From assembly GCA_001829185.1 (NCBI GenBank), contig MIAR01000016.1, forward strand, positions 1 through 45,399: a DNA stretch of 45,399 nt. The letters are read 5' to 3'. The translations under genes were made by a program, and so were the position numbers. The notes under the pieces were generated by a model. It saw only the letters and a list, made by a program, of their open reading frames with translations, was not told the origin of the DNA and made no database searches. Numbering within the stretch: position 1 is the stretch's first letter; each line of letters opens with the position of its first letter. Source of the stretch: Spirochaetes bacterium GWB1_60_80. Lineage in GTDB: Bacteria; Spirochaetota; Spirochaetia; Treponematales; UBA12059. Shown here piece after piece: positions 14,639 through 22,932 of the stretch.

Positions 14639-16414
14639 ATGATAACAATCGTGCCACAGGTGGCCGTCATCGCAGGTTCACCACGCACCAGCCACAGCCT
14701 GCGCGATCAGCTGGTTCAACAGTTCGGCAACCTCGCTACGTTTCTCGAATACCACTTAGCCAATGGCGTACCGGAACTACCGCTAGCCGATGCCTACCTG
14801 TTCTCCAGCCGCGAGGTCTTCGAGCAATGCCGGGGCAGTGCCGACCGCCTCGCTCCGGCGTCGCTAATCGTGGCTTCCCGTACCCTGAATCCGGCCAAGA
14901 TGATCCTACTGGCCAATCTGCCTGAGAAAAGCCGCGTCCTTCTGGTCAATGACTCGGCTGCGGCTTGCCAAGAGCTGATCGCCAGCCTGATGGAGGCCGG
15001 GCTGACCGACATCAGCTGGCAAGCCTGGTTTCCGGGCTGTTCGGTCGATAGTTCTAGCTATGATTATGCCGTCAGCCCGGGTGAGGCGGACCATATCCCC
15101 GATCACATCCGGCACCGGATCGACATCGGTATGCGAATCTTCGATTCGTACAGCCTGACGCTGCTTACGGAGCGCTTGGGCTTGGCCAAGTCCATACATC
15201 ACGGGTTCGAGTTGGCCCACCTGCGCGAATTGCTGTCGTTCAGCCGCTCGCTGCGACTGCGCCAGCTGGAGCGGGACAATTACGCCAGCGCCCTCAATGA
15301 CACCCAAAACTACCTGCGCGGCGTCCTGGAAGCCCTCCCCTCGATGATCGCGGCCATCAACCTGCATGGCTCAATCTACCACTGCAACCAGATGGCGGCC
15401 CACTACCTCGGCCTTCCCAAAAACCAACTGATTGGGCGGAACCTGCAGACCTTGCTGCCCGCGCTCGGCCCCTTTCTGGACAAGGCTCGAACCAGCGCCG
15501 AGTACAGCCAGGTAAAGCTGAATTTCCAGCGCCAGCCCTTACCACCCCTTTTTCAGCACGCTGATATCGCCATCGCCAGCCTGAGCAACGATAGCGGGCG
15601 CGGCTACGTGGTGCGGATCGAAGATGTCAGCCGCCTGGTGGAACAAGAAGGCCAACTGGAGCGCCTCCATAAAATCGAGACCGTCGGCCAGTTGGCCGCC
15701 AGCATCGTCCACGATTACAACAACTACCTGAACACCATCACCGGCAGCCTGTCCATGATAACCCTTCTAACCCAAGACTGTGCCATTGGTAGCGAAATGA
15801 CCAGCTACCTCGGCAACATCAACGATGCCGTCCAGCGAATCATGCACTTCAACCGCCAATTGCTGCAGCTTTCGAAAGACCAGGCGCCGGAAATCCGGCG
15901 ACTCGAATTGAACGACCTGTGCCGCGACAGCGTCAAGCTGTGCCGCTCCTCGTTGGACAAGGAAATCAACTTTGACTTCGCGTTGTCGTCACAGCCTTTG
16001 CCCATCGCTGGCGATCTTTTCCAGCTTGAGGAAGTTATAATAAACGTGCTGATCAATGCCGGACACAGCCTGCTGCAGTCCCGCTCGCCTAACAAGGCTG
16101 ACCAGGACCGCATTCGACTTCAGACCGGTCGCCTGGCGGCCGGCCAGGCGGGTAATCCGCTAGATACCGCCTGCTGCTACGTGGCAATCGGCGACAATGG
16201 CGCAGGCATACCACCCGAGGTGCTGCCGCACATTTTTGAACCGTTTTTCAGCACCAAAGGCCGGGAAAAGGGCAGCGGTCTGGGGTTGAGCATCGCCTGG
16301 AAGATAATCCAGCAACATGCCGGCCGAATCGAAGTCGATTCGCAATCCGGTGCCGGCGCCCGTTTCACGATCTGCCTGCCCGAAGCACCGCCGCCGGCTA
16401 CCCCAGCGCCTTGA
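14639..16414 (+). CDS. Orphan sensor histidine kinase with sigma-54-activator-like input domain and PAS
   Basis: 591 residues, no membrane segment. The N-terminal ~200 residues contain VLLVNDSAAACQELIASLMEAG...WFPGC, resembling the sensory domain in front of some sigma-54-dependent activators (PrpR_N-like); I infer this from pattern only. A PAS domain follows (~225-330: VLEALPSMIAAINLHGSIYHCN), then a HisKA helix with phospho-acceptor His358 (ASIVHDYNNYLNTITGSL), and an HATPase_c domain with GDNGAGIPPE, FFSTKGREKGSGLGLS and ARFTICLP. The H-box VHDYNN resembles the VHD-NN forms of NtrB/PAS-type kinases. No response regulator is adjacent, so it is an orphan in this window. It ends just before repeat copy 2. 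Confidence 0.85.
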   Translation: MITIVPQVAVIAGSPRTSHSLRDQLVQQFGNLATFLEYHLANGVPELPLADAYLFSSREVFEQCRGSADRLAPASLIVASRTLNPAKMILLANLPEKSRVLLVNDSAAACQELIASLMEAGLTDISWQAWFPGCSVDSSSYDYAVSPGEADHIPDHIRHRIDIGMRIFDSYSLTLLTERLGLAKSIHHGFELAHLRELLSFSRSLRLRQLERDNYASALNDTQNYLRGVLEALPSMIAAINLHGSIYHCNQMAAHYLGLPKNQLIGRNLQTLLPALGPFLDKARTSAEYSQVKLNFQRQPLPPLFQHADIAIASLSNDSGRGYVVRIEDVSRLVEQEGQLERLHKIETVGQLAASIVHDYNNYLNTITGSLSMITLLTQDCAIGSEMTSYLGNINDAVQRIMHFNRQLLQLSKDQAPEIRRLELNDLCRDSVKLCRSSLDKEINFDFALSSQPLPIAGDLFQLEEVIINVLINAGHSLLQSRSPNKADQDRIRLQTGRLAAGQAGNPLDTACCYVAIGDNGAGIPPEVLPHIFEPFFSTKGREKGSGLGLSIAWKIIQQHAGRIEVDSQSGAGARFTICLPEAPPPATPAP

Positions 16415-16432
16415 CCGGCGGCCGGATAGCGC

Positions 16433-16569
16433 CTAGCAGGTTGTTGAAAAAGCCGGTTGCTTTCTCAACAACCTTAACAATTCCTCGCATAGCTTGCGCT
16501 ATGCTGCGTAATTGTACCGGCTTTTGAAGTGTTGAAAAGCCGCATTCGCGTTTTTCAACACCCTGCTAG
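16433..16569 (-). mobile_element. MITE-like palindromic element, copy 2 (129 bp plus CTAG flanks, inverted)
   Basis: Body 16437-16565, the inverse complement of copy 1 with very few differences, again 129 bp and flanked by CTAG on both sides (16433-16436, 16566-16569). It sits between convergent gene ends (histidine kinase and PSP1 protein), where its hairpins may also terminate transcription. Confidence 0.8.
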
Positions 16570-16579
16570 TGGCCGGCTA

Positions 16580-17518
16580 TCAGGCCTCGGGAGTCGGCGT
16601 CTCGCGCACCGTCCAGCGACCGTCCTTGTGCACGAATTTATCCGAGGTCATGACCAGATAACGGCCATCCTCGCCGGCCATGGTCAAGCGGCCGGCCGGC
16701 ACATTAATTTCGGTGATCTTGAAGACCGTGCCATCGAAATTGATACGCGTTCCCTCGCTGGGCATGTGTCGCCGGGCTTCGCGGTAGAAACCGAATTCAT
16801 AGGCCAGGCAGCAGAGCAAGCGCCCGCAGGGGCCGGAAATCTTCAGCGAGTTGAGCGACAGATTCTGGTCCTTGGCCATCTTGATGGAAACTGGCACCAA
16901 TTTGTCGGTGACGGCATGGCAGCACAGTAAACGCCCGCAGACACCGCAACCGCCAACCACACGAGCCTCATCGCGCACGCCTATCTGGCGCAATTCGATG
17001 CGCATCTTGAATACCAGCACCAGATCCTTCACCAGATCGCGGAAGTCGACCCGCGAATCAGCCGTGAAGAAAAACAGCACTTTAGGCTCGTCGAACAGGT
17101 AATGGGCGAAGATCAGTTTCATGGGCAGGTTATGCTCGTGGATCTTCTGCTTGCACAGGTCGAAGGCCGTCCGCTCCTTTTGTTCATCGTCGCGCCGCTT
17201 CTGGATATCGTGTTCGCTGGCTAGCCGCTCGATGTGGATGACATCTTCGGGCCGCACGAAGCCGGGGTGACGCACCACGCCCAGCACCTCGCACAGGTCG
17301 CGGCCATAACGGGTCGGCGCCAAAACCAGATTGCCGGCCTTTAGTTCGATATCCGCCCCGGCATAGTAGGTTTCGTTATTTGGCGCTACTTTTATGCGGT
17401 ACAGCGGGTCGGGCAGGTTGTCGTTGCCCGACTGGGTCGTCGGCTCGAACTCCTGATGCTCGTCCTCCAGATGCCTAAGTTCATCCTCGGACAGGTCTTT
17501 ATATGAATCGTCGCTCAT
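16580..17518 (-). CDS. ricT: PSP1-domain protein, RicT/YaaT-like
   Basis: 312 residues. An acidic N-terminal tail (~40 residues) precedes a PSP1 domain with the hallmark cysteine clusters GGCGVCGRLLCCH and GPCGRLLCCLAYE. In Bacillus RicT these cysteines help hold a 4Fe-4S cluster of the RicA-RicF-RicT complex, which acts with RNase Y in mRNA maturation. An rny gene lies 16 kb away in this window. ATG 17518 has a GGAGG site; an ATG four codons upstream does not. It is last in the M23-bactofilin-YaaR-RicT cluster. No RicA or RicF homologue is seen here, so the exact role is inferred. Confidence 0.88.
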   Translation of the reverse strand: MSDDSYKDLSEDELRHLEDEHQEFEPTTQSGNDNLPDPLYRIKVAPNNETYYAGADIELKAGNLVLAPTRYGRDLCEVLGVVRHPGFVRPEDVIHIERLASEHDIQKRRDDEQKERTAFDLCKQKIHEHNLPMKLIFAHYLFDEPKVLFFFTADSRVDFRDLVKDLVLVFKMRIELRQIGVRDEARVVGGCGVCGRLLCCHAVTDKLVPVSIKMAKDQNLSLNSLKISGPCGRLLCCLAYEFGFYREARRHMPSEGTRINFDGTVFKITEINVPAGRLTMAGEDGRYLVMTSDKFVHKDGRWTVRETPTPEA

Positions 17519-17578
17519 AAATGCCTCCATAGCAATGCCGGATTTATGATGCCGGCTCCATCACCCGCCTGCTGGCGG

Positions 17579-18073
17579 TCAGCGCAACAAATCGACCAGC
17601 AAGCCGTAAATCTCGTCCAGCTTGGCCAGGATATTCAATTTGTCGCGTTGGGCCACCATGATATCGGCGGCCAGTCGTTCCAGTTTTTCGTCGATTATAG
17701 CAATGTTCGTATATTTTTTGCGTTTCAAGATATTTCGTCCCGAGGTGTTCTCGTTCAGCTCGTAGCTCTGTTCCACCACCTGGTGGATAAAATCACGGAC
17801 TGCCTTCTTATAATTTATAATATTCGCGCTCGAGGCATCCTTCTTGAGCGCGTCACCGGCTTCGTGGACCGCCTCCAGTAGCTGCGCGATCTCGGCTTCC
17901 GTAAACGGCAGCTCGCTGACCGGATGAGTCAGACTCTCCGGCTGCTTGCTACCCAGCAGTCGGCTAAAAAGACCGGCCGTCTTGGTGCTTTCTTTCTTCT
18001 TGGCCGCCTTGGGTGGCTGATACCTGGCAATCAGGCCAACCTGTTGATTGTCGGGAACAATGATGGCGGCCAT
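17579..18073 (-). CDS. YaaR-like (DUF327) protein
   Basis: 164 residues, mostly helical. The C-terminal ~110 residues match the DUF327/YaaR pattern: AIAQLLEAVHEAGDALKK, NYKKAVRDFIHQVVEQSYEL, RKKYTNIAIIDEKLERLAADI, KLNILAKLDEIYGLLVDLL. The N-terminal ~55 residues are a basic linker. Function is unknown in general; in Firmicutes yaaR lies close to yaaT (ricT), and the two are neighbours here too. It starts 5 nt after the bactofilin stop, so it belongs to the same operon. Confidence 0.75.
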   Translation of the reverse strand: MAAIIVPDNQQVGLIARYQPPKAAKKKESTKTAGLFSRLLGSKQPESLTHPVSELPFTEAEIAQLLEAVHEAGDALKKDASSANIINYKKAVRDFIHQVVEQSYELNENTSGRNILKRKKYTNIAIIDEKLERLAADIMVAQRDKLNILAKLDEIYGLLVDLLR

Positions 18074-18078
18074 TCCGG

Positions 18079-18558
18079 CTACTCGCTACCGCTGTCCAGG
18101 CTATGCCGCCAGTCCAATTGGCCATTAGGCGGCAGGGGAGCCAACTGGTCGCCCCCCAGCGGACGGCTGCTACCCGAATACTTGCGCAGGAAGGCCTGCA
18201 TGGCGTCGACGGCATCGGCCTGGCCACAACCAACCAGAACCTGTCCGTGAATGATGACATTGGCATTGGCATCGAGCTTAGGCGCGAAGACATTACCGAC
18301 GATGACCGCGCCATCCTGCAACTCCAGCTGTTCGCTGACGCAAACATCACCGCGCACCACGCCGCCAACAATGGCCGAGGCGGCGATGATCGAGGCATCG
18401 CAACGGGCCATGGCGCTGATCACCACCTTGCCAGTGCTGCGCAATGAACCGCGCAGCCAGCCGTCCACCCGGATGAAGCCCTCGATGACCAGGTCGCCCC
18501 GGAAGGAACTTCCGGGACCGAGCAGCGTGTTTACCAAGACGGATTTAACGGTAGCCAT
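18079..18558 (-). CDS. Bactofilin
   Basis: 159 residues with a right-handed beta-helix core of short hydrophobic repeats (GSSFRGDLVIEGFIRVDGWLRGSLRSTGKVVISAMARCDASIIAASAIVGGVVRGDVCVSEQLELQDGA in outline) and disordered ends. Bactofilins polymerise into filaments that place cell-wall enzymes. The gene follows the M23 peptidase by 20 nt, a pairing seen in many bacteria in which the bactofilin positions the peptidase. The C-terminal Pro/Gly tail is not conserved. Localisation: cytoplasmic face of the membrane, by family knowledge. Confidence 0.9.
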   Translation of the reverse strand: MATVKSVLVNTLLGPGSSFRGDLVIEGFIRVDGWLRGSLRSTGKVVISAMARCDASIIAASAIVGGVVRGDVCVSEQLELQDGAVIVGNVFAPKLDANANVIIHGQVLVGCGQADAVDAMQAFLRKYSGSSRPLGGDQLAPLPPNGQLDWRHSLDSGSE

Positions 18559-18578
18559 GGATTATGGTTTGAGCCGCT

Positions 18579-19613
18579 TCAGTTGTTCAACCCGGCCGTC
18601 TGGTTCGGCCGGCTGTTGATGAAACGCAGCGGATCTATAGTGGCGGTACCCAGATGCACTTCGTAATGCAGGTGAGCGCCAGTGGAAAGGCCGGTATTGC
18701 CGATGAAGCCGATGACCTGTCCCTGGCGCACGATGTCGCCTTTCTGGACGTTGAAGGCCGACATGTGGGCATAGCGGGTAATGAAACCATATTTGTGCTC
18801 GACGATTACATGGTTGCCCAGACCGTTATCGTAGGCCACGTCGACGACCTTGCCGTCGGCCGTGGTAACGATCGGATCGCCGGAGCGGAAGGTCGAGATA
18901 TCGATACCTTTGTGCATGTACCAGGAACCGAAGATCGGGTTCTCGTTCTGGCCATAGTACATAGTGATATGGCCCAAACCGGCCCGGATCGGCCAGATGT
19001 TCGGGATTTCGGTCAGGATATCGCCCTGTGAGCTCAGGATGGTTTCCAGCTCGGCCAAGGGTCGGACGCTTTGCTCCAGCCAGGCGGTAACCCGGTCGAG
19101 CTCGGACAGCTCGCGCAGGTTGCCGGCGCCGCTTTGGTCGAGCTCGAAAAAACCAGCCAGATCGCCTGAACCGCTGTCGGCCTGAGGCGACGAGCTGCTT
19201 AGGCCAAGGTTATTGAAGGTTGAGTCGAGGCTAGCCTGAAACTGTCGGGCGGCATTGATCAAGCGGTTGACATGGTCGCGCGTCAAGTCCAGGTCGTCCC
19301 GGGTCTCCTGCAGGTTGGAAGTCTTGCCGGCCAGCTTGGCCGCTACCGAAGAATAATTGAGAGCTGACCAGGACAGAAAGACCGTGGCGCCAATCAGGAC
19401 AATAAAAATGCCGGCCAGGCCGAAGATGCTGATTTGAATATTGAGGATACGCTTTTCGGAATGCGGCACCAGCATGATGGTCAGTTTCTGGCGGCCGAGT
19501 TTGACCAAGCCGGCCAGTCCGTGCACGGTGGCCTGGAAACCGCGCCGCAATACGGAGACAATAACCCGGGCGGCGGATTTTTCCTTATCCTTCAAGCGCT
19601 TGAATGTGGACAA
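18579..19613 (-). CDS. M23 (LytM-like) peptidoglycan endopeptidase, membrane-anchored
   Basis: 344 residues: basic cytoplasmic N-terminus (KLTIMLVPHSEKRILNIQISIF), one membrane segment at 61-82, a coiled-coil-like stretch ~88-130, a linker, then a C-terminal LytM domain. Zinc ligands and active site are intact: H234 and D238 in HKGID, a mid-domain His in YAHMS, and H314/H316 in AHLHYE. It cleaves peptide cross-links in the wall. The N-terminal block is a form I associate with spirochaete M23 proteins. The start is TTG 19613, chosen because AAGGAGG lies 5 nt upstream and no ATG fits. First gene of the bactofilin-YaaR-RicT operon. Confidence 0.9.
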   Translation of the reverse strand: MSTFKRLKDKEKSAARVIVSVLRRGFQATVHGLAGLVKLGRQKLTIMLVPHSEKRILNIQISIFGLAGIFIVLIGATVFLSWSALNYSSVAAKLAGKTSNLQETRDDLDLTRDHVNRLINAARQFQASLDSTFNNLGLSSSSPQADSGSGDLAGFFELDQSGAGNLRELSELDRVTAWLEQSVRPLAELETILSSQGDILTEIPNIWPIRAGLGHITMYYGQNENPIFGSWYMHKGIDISTFRSGDPIVTTADGKVVDVAYDNGLGNHVIVEHKYGFITRYAHMSAFNVQKGDIVRQGQVIGFIGNTGLSTGAHLHYEVHLGTATIDPLRFINSRPNQTAGLNN

Positions 19614-19698
19614 ATCCGCCTCCTTGGCCTTGAATCAACCGAACCGTCGAAAGCCAAACAATTTCTCGACAGCTATGCAAATATACAATTCAAACGAC

Positions 19699-19728
19699 AT
19701 ACTATCATTCTTGTCCCGCCAATGTCAA
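19699..19728 (-). promoter_or_regulatory. Promoter of the M23-bactofilin-YaaR-RicT operon
   Basis: Minus strand: perfect TTGACA (19728-19723), 18-nt spacer, TAGTAT (19704-19699). A leader of about 80 nt with a strong Shine-Dalgarno leads to TTG 19613. Confidence 0.6.
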
Positions 19729-19783
19729 ATAAAATAACCCAGCTGATTTGCGGAATTGGATGGAAATAATCCCGGACATGATG

Positions 19784-19789
19784 TATATT
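19784..19789 (+). promoter_or_regulatory. -10 box of the MBL-fold gene, leaderless
   Basis: TATATT (19784-19789), then 7 nt to ATG 19797. The -35 is poor (TGGAAA-like). Confidence 0.45.
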
Positions 19790-19796
19790 TTCTGCG

Positions 19797-20663
19797 ATGA
19801 ACCATATCAAACGCAAAATCGGCCCTGGTGGCGACCTTGGAGCGCTGGGTTTAACCACCGATGGCTCCACAGAACTAACTTTTATAGGAAGCGGCAGCGC
19901 TTTCTCCAAGAAATACTACCAGAACAACCTATTGATCAGCCAGGGCGAGGATCATGTCATGATTGACTGCGGCTCACGAGCCCCGGAAGCCCTAGCCCTA
20001 CTCGGCCTATCGGTCATGGATATCCACAACTACCTGATTACCCATTCCCATGCTGACCACGTCGGCGGCTTGGAAGAAGTCATGCTGGTCAACCGCTATG
20101 TGGCCCGCAAGAAACCGGGGCTGATCGTCACGCCACGTTACGCCAAACTGCTGTGGGACAGCTCGTTGCGCGGCGGCTGCGCCTACAATGAACGCCGCGA
20201 CGGCCGCTGGCTGGAACTAGCCGATTTTTGGAATATCAAGCATCCGACGCCGGTGGTTAACGCCGACCGCGAGCTGTCAACCATCGCCATCGGTAAGATC
20301 AAACTGGACATCTTCCGCACCAAACACATTCCCGACTCGGCCAAAAGCTGGCGCCAATCCGCTTTGAGCTACGGCGTGGTCATCAATGACCGGATTGCCT
20401 ACTCCAGCGACACCCGCTTTGACCCCAGCCTGTTCGCCTTCTGGGAAAAAAACTACCATATCGACCTGATCTTCCACGATTGCCAGATGTTCTCGGGCGG
20501 TGTCCATGCCTCGATCGACGAATTGTCCAAGCTGCCAACCGCCACCAAGGCCAAAATGCTATTGATGCACTACGGCGACGCGGCCCTAGCCCTGCCGGAC
20601 AAGGCCCTGGCCACCGGATTCGGCGGCTTCGTCGAGCAGTGGCATACCTACGTCTTCGAGTGA
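19797..20663 (+). CDS. Metallo-beta-lactamase-fold hydrolase
   Basis: 288 residues. The metal-binding motif THSHADH is at 82-88 (H83, H85, D87, H88), preceded by FIGSGSAF and MIDCG. Further ligands are probably the His in KHIPDS, the Asp in YSSDTRFD and the His in LLMHYGD. This resembles the RNase Z-like or cyclic-phosphodiesterase-like MBL branch more than true beta-lactamases, and lacks a signal peptide, so it acts in the cytoplasm. The substrate is unknown. The gene is divergent from the M23 operon. Confidence 0.85.
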   Translation: MNHIKRKIGPGGDLGALGLTTDGSTELTFIGSGSAFSKKYYQNNLLISQGEDHVMIDCGSRAPEALALLGLSVMDIHNYLITHSHADHVGGLEEVMLVNRYVARKKPGLIVTPRYAKLLWDSSLRGGCAYNERRDGRWLELADFWNIKHPTPVVNADRELSTIAIGKIKLDIFRTKHIPDSAKSWRQSALSYGVVINDRIAYSSDTRFDPSLFAFWEKNYHIDLIFHDCQMFSGGVHASIDELSKLPTATKAKMLLMHYGDAALALPDKALATGFGGFVEQWHTYVFE

Positions 20664-20821
20664 CCAGGGTCTAAACTCTCCGGCTAGACTTGCCTCCCCG
20701 CCCTGATTGTATTATTTTAGAGCCACGAATACCGACCAGTCCGGTTACCAGAACCGGCCGGCGTCCAGTCTGACAGCAGCGCGCCAGTCGGCGACATTAC
20801 CCCCTATCCAGGAGTTTCAAC

Positions 20822-22684
20822 ATGGCAGCACACCAATTTCAAGCCGAAGTCAACCAACTATTGCAGCTGATCATCCATTCGCTGTACTCGCACCGCGAGA
20901 TCTTCCTGCGCGAACTGATCTCCAACGCCTCCGACGCCCTCGACAAACTGCGTTACCTGTCGGCCTCGGACGAAGCCTACAAGGCCATCAGCTTCGAGCC
21001 GGCCATCAGCATCAACTTTGACAGCACTAACGGCCACCTGACCATCGCCGACAACGGCATCGGCATGAACGAGGCCGACCTGGTCGAGAACCTGGGCACC
21101 ATCGCCCGCTCCGGCACCCGCCGCTTCATGGAGGCCATGGCCCAGGACGCGCGCAAGGACGCCAACCTGATCGGCCGCTTCGGCGTCGGCTTCTACGCCA
21201 GCTACATGGTAGCCGACAGCGTCAGCGTGGTAACCCGTAAGGCCGGCGAGGACCAGGCCTGGCTGTGGACCAGCGACGGCAAAGGCGCCTACGACATCGA
21301 GCCGGCCGCTAGAGACGGCCACGGCACCACCATCACCCTCAAGATGAACGACGACGGCCGCGAGTTCCTGACCCGCTGGCGCCTGCAGGAGCTGATCAAG
21401 AAATATTCCAATCACATCGCCTTCCCCATCTGGCTGGATTGGGACGAGGACGAGTACGACGACAAGGGACAAAAAAAAGACAGTACCGTCCACAAACACG
21501 AGCAGGCCAACAGCGCCCAAGCCCTGTGGAGCCGGCCCAAGACCGAGCTCAAGGACGAGGACTACGTCGAATTCTACAAGAATATAACCGACTCGGACGA
21601 GAAGCCGCTGCACTGGATGCACACCAAGGCCGAAGGCACCATCGAGTACACCACCCTGTTCTACCTGCCGGAGAAGGCACCCTTCGACCTCTACCACGCC
21701 GACTACAAGCCGGGCGTCAAGCTGTACGTGCGCCGCGTCTTCATCACCGACGACGACAAGGAACTCCTGCCGCCCTACCTGCGCTTCGTGCGCGGCGTGA
21801 TCGACTCGGAGGACCTGCCGCTGAACGTCAGCCGCGAGATCCTGCAGCAGAACCGCGTCATGACCAACATCCGCTCGGCCAGCGTCAAGAAGGTCCTGGG
21901 CGAGCTGAAGGACCTGTCCGGCCGGGAGCCCGACAAGTACAAGGCCTTCATCGCCGAGTTCAATCGCCCGCTCAAGGAAGGCCTCTATACCGACTACGCC
22001 AACAAGGAAGCCTTGCTGGAGCTGATCCGCTTCAAGAGCACCACCCAGGACGGCTGGGTCAGCCTGGCCGAGTACAAGACCCGCATGAAGGACGACCAGA
22101 AAGCCATCTATTACGTCTCTGGCGACTCGGAAGACCGCCTGCGCCAGTCGCCGCTCCTGGAAATGTACCGCAAGCACGGCATCGAGGTGCTGCTCTGCTC
22201 CGACGAGATCGACGAACTGGTCATGCCGATGGTCGGCAAGTTCGGCGACCTGGAGCTGAAGGCCGTCAACCGCGCCGGCGCTGAAAAAGAGTTCGACGAC
22301 CAGAAAGACGAGGCGCGCGAGAAGGAAATGGCGCCGGTGGTCGAGAAGCTCAAGAAGGCCCTGGGAGCGCGCGTCAAGGACGTCCGCCTATCGGCCCGTC
22401 TGTCGGAAAGCCCGTCCTGCATCGTGGTCGACGAGCACGACCCGAGTATGCAGATGCTCAACCTGATGAAGAGCATGGGCCGCGGCGCCGATATGGACGT
22501 CAAGCCGATCCTAGAAGTCAACGGCGACCACGCCCTGGTCACCAAGGCCCTACTAAGCGTCAACGAGACCGTTATCGCCGACATCGCCAACGTGCTCTTG
22601 GATCAGGCCCTACTAATCGAAGGGGCTTCTTTGAAGGATGTGGCCGGCTTTGTGGCCAGGATGAACCGCCTGATGACCAGCTAG
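20822..22684 (+). CDS. htpG: Chaperone HtpG (Hsp90)
   Basis: 620 residues, full length for the family. GHKL ATPase motifs: EIFLRELISNASDALDKLR, DNGIGM, GRFGVGFYASYMVAD. The middle domain has LPLNVSREILQQN, and the C-terminal dimerisation domain ends at RMNRLMTS. It is an ATP-dependent chaperone in the cytoplasm. AGGAG precedes ATG 20822. No CIRCE-type operator is seen upstream. A clear intrinsic terminator follows at 22726, then repeat copy 3. Confidence 0.97.
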   Translation: MAAHQFQAEVNQLLQLIIHSLYSHREIFLRELISNASDALDKLRYLSASDEAYKAISFEPAISINFDSTNGHLTIADNGIGMNEADLVENLGTIARSGTRRFMEAMAQDARKDANLIGRFGVGFYASYMVADSVSVVTRKAGEDQAWLWTSDGKGAYDIEPAARDGHGTTITLKMNDDGREFLTRWRLQELIKKYSNHIAFPIWLDWDEDEYDDKGQKKDSTVHKHEQANSAQALWSRPKTELKDEDYVEFYKNITDSDEKPLHWMHTKAEGTIEYTTLFYLPEKAPFDLYHADYKPGVKLYVRRVFITDDDKELLPPYLRFVRGVIDSEDLPLNVSREILQQNRVMTNIRSASVKKVLGELKDLSGREPDKYKAFIAEFNRPLKEGLYTDYANKEALLELIRFKSTTQDGWVSLAEYKTRMKDDQKAIYYVSGDSEDRLRQSPLLEMYRKHGIEVLLCSDEIDELVMPMVGKFGDLELKAVNRAGAEKEFDDQKDEAREKEMAPVVEKLKKALGARVKDVRLSARLSESPSCIVVDEHDPSMQMLNLMKSMGRGADMDVKPILEVNGDHALVTKALLSVNETVIADIANVLLDQALLIEGASLKDVAGFVARMNRLMTS

Positions 22685-22725
22685 CTCGCCGGCAGTGGCG
22701 GCGCCACTGAATGCGTTTTTTAAAC

Positions 22726-22750
22726 GGCTGCCCCCGCGGGCAGCCTTTTT
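22726..22750 (+). terminator. Intrinsic terminator of htpG
   Basis: Stem GGCTGCC/GGGCAGCC with a short loop followed by TTTTT, 42 nt after the htpG stop. Confidence 0.85.
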
Positions 22751-22784
22751 ATTACTTTAGCGTAGATTTGCGCTGGCCTGTTCC

Positions 22785-22920
22785 TTAACAGGGTGTTGAA
22801 AAACGCGGATGCGGCTTTTCAACACTTCAAAAGCCGGTACAATTCCTCGCATAGCGCAAGCTATGCGAGGAATTGTTAAGGTTGTTGAGAAAGCAACCGG
22901 CTTTTTCAACAACCTGTTAA
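22785..22920 (+). mobile_element. MITE-like palindromic element, copy 3 (128 bp plus TTAA flanks)
   Basis: Body 22789-22916, same orientation as copy 1, flanked by TTAA on both sides instead of CTAG. The inner palindrome is perfect here (ACAATTCCTCGCATAGC and its inverse), one base shorter than in copy 1. It sits between convergent gene ends. Confidence 0.8.
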
Positions 22921-22932
22921 AGCGGTAATCTT

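Noticed and set aside
20664-20821. CIRCE or other heat-shock operator before htpG
   Set aside because: No TTAGCACTC-N9-GAGTGCTAA-like repeat is present; the promoter candidates are weak.
20858-22177. Long open frame antisense to htpG
   Set aside because: GC-rich third positions of htpG leave the antisense frame open; the translation is low-complexity Val/Gln/Ala/Asp text with no domain.
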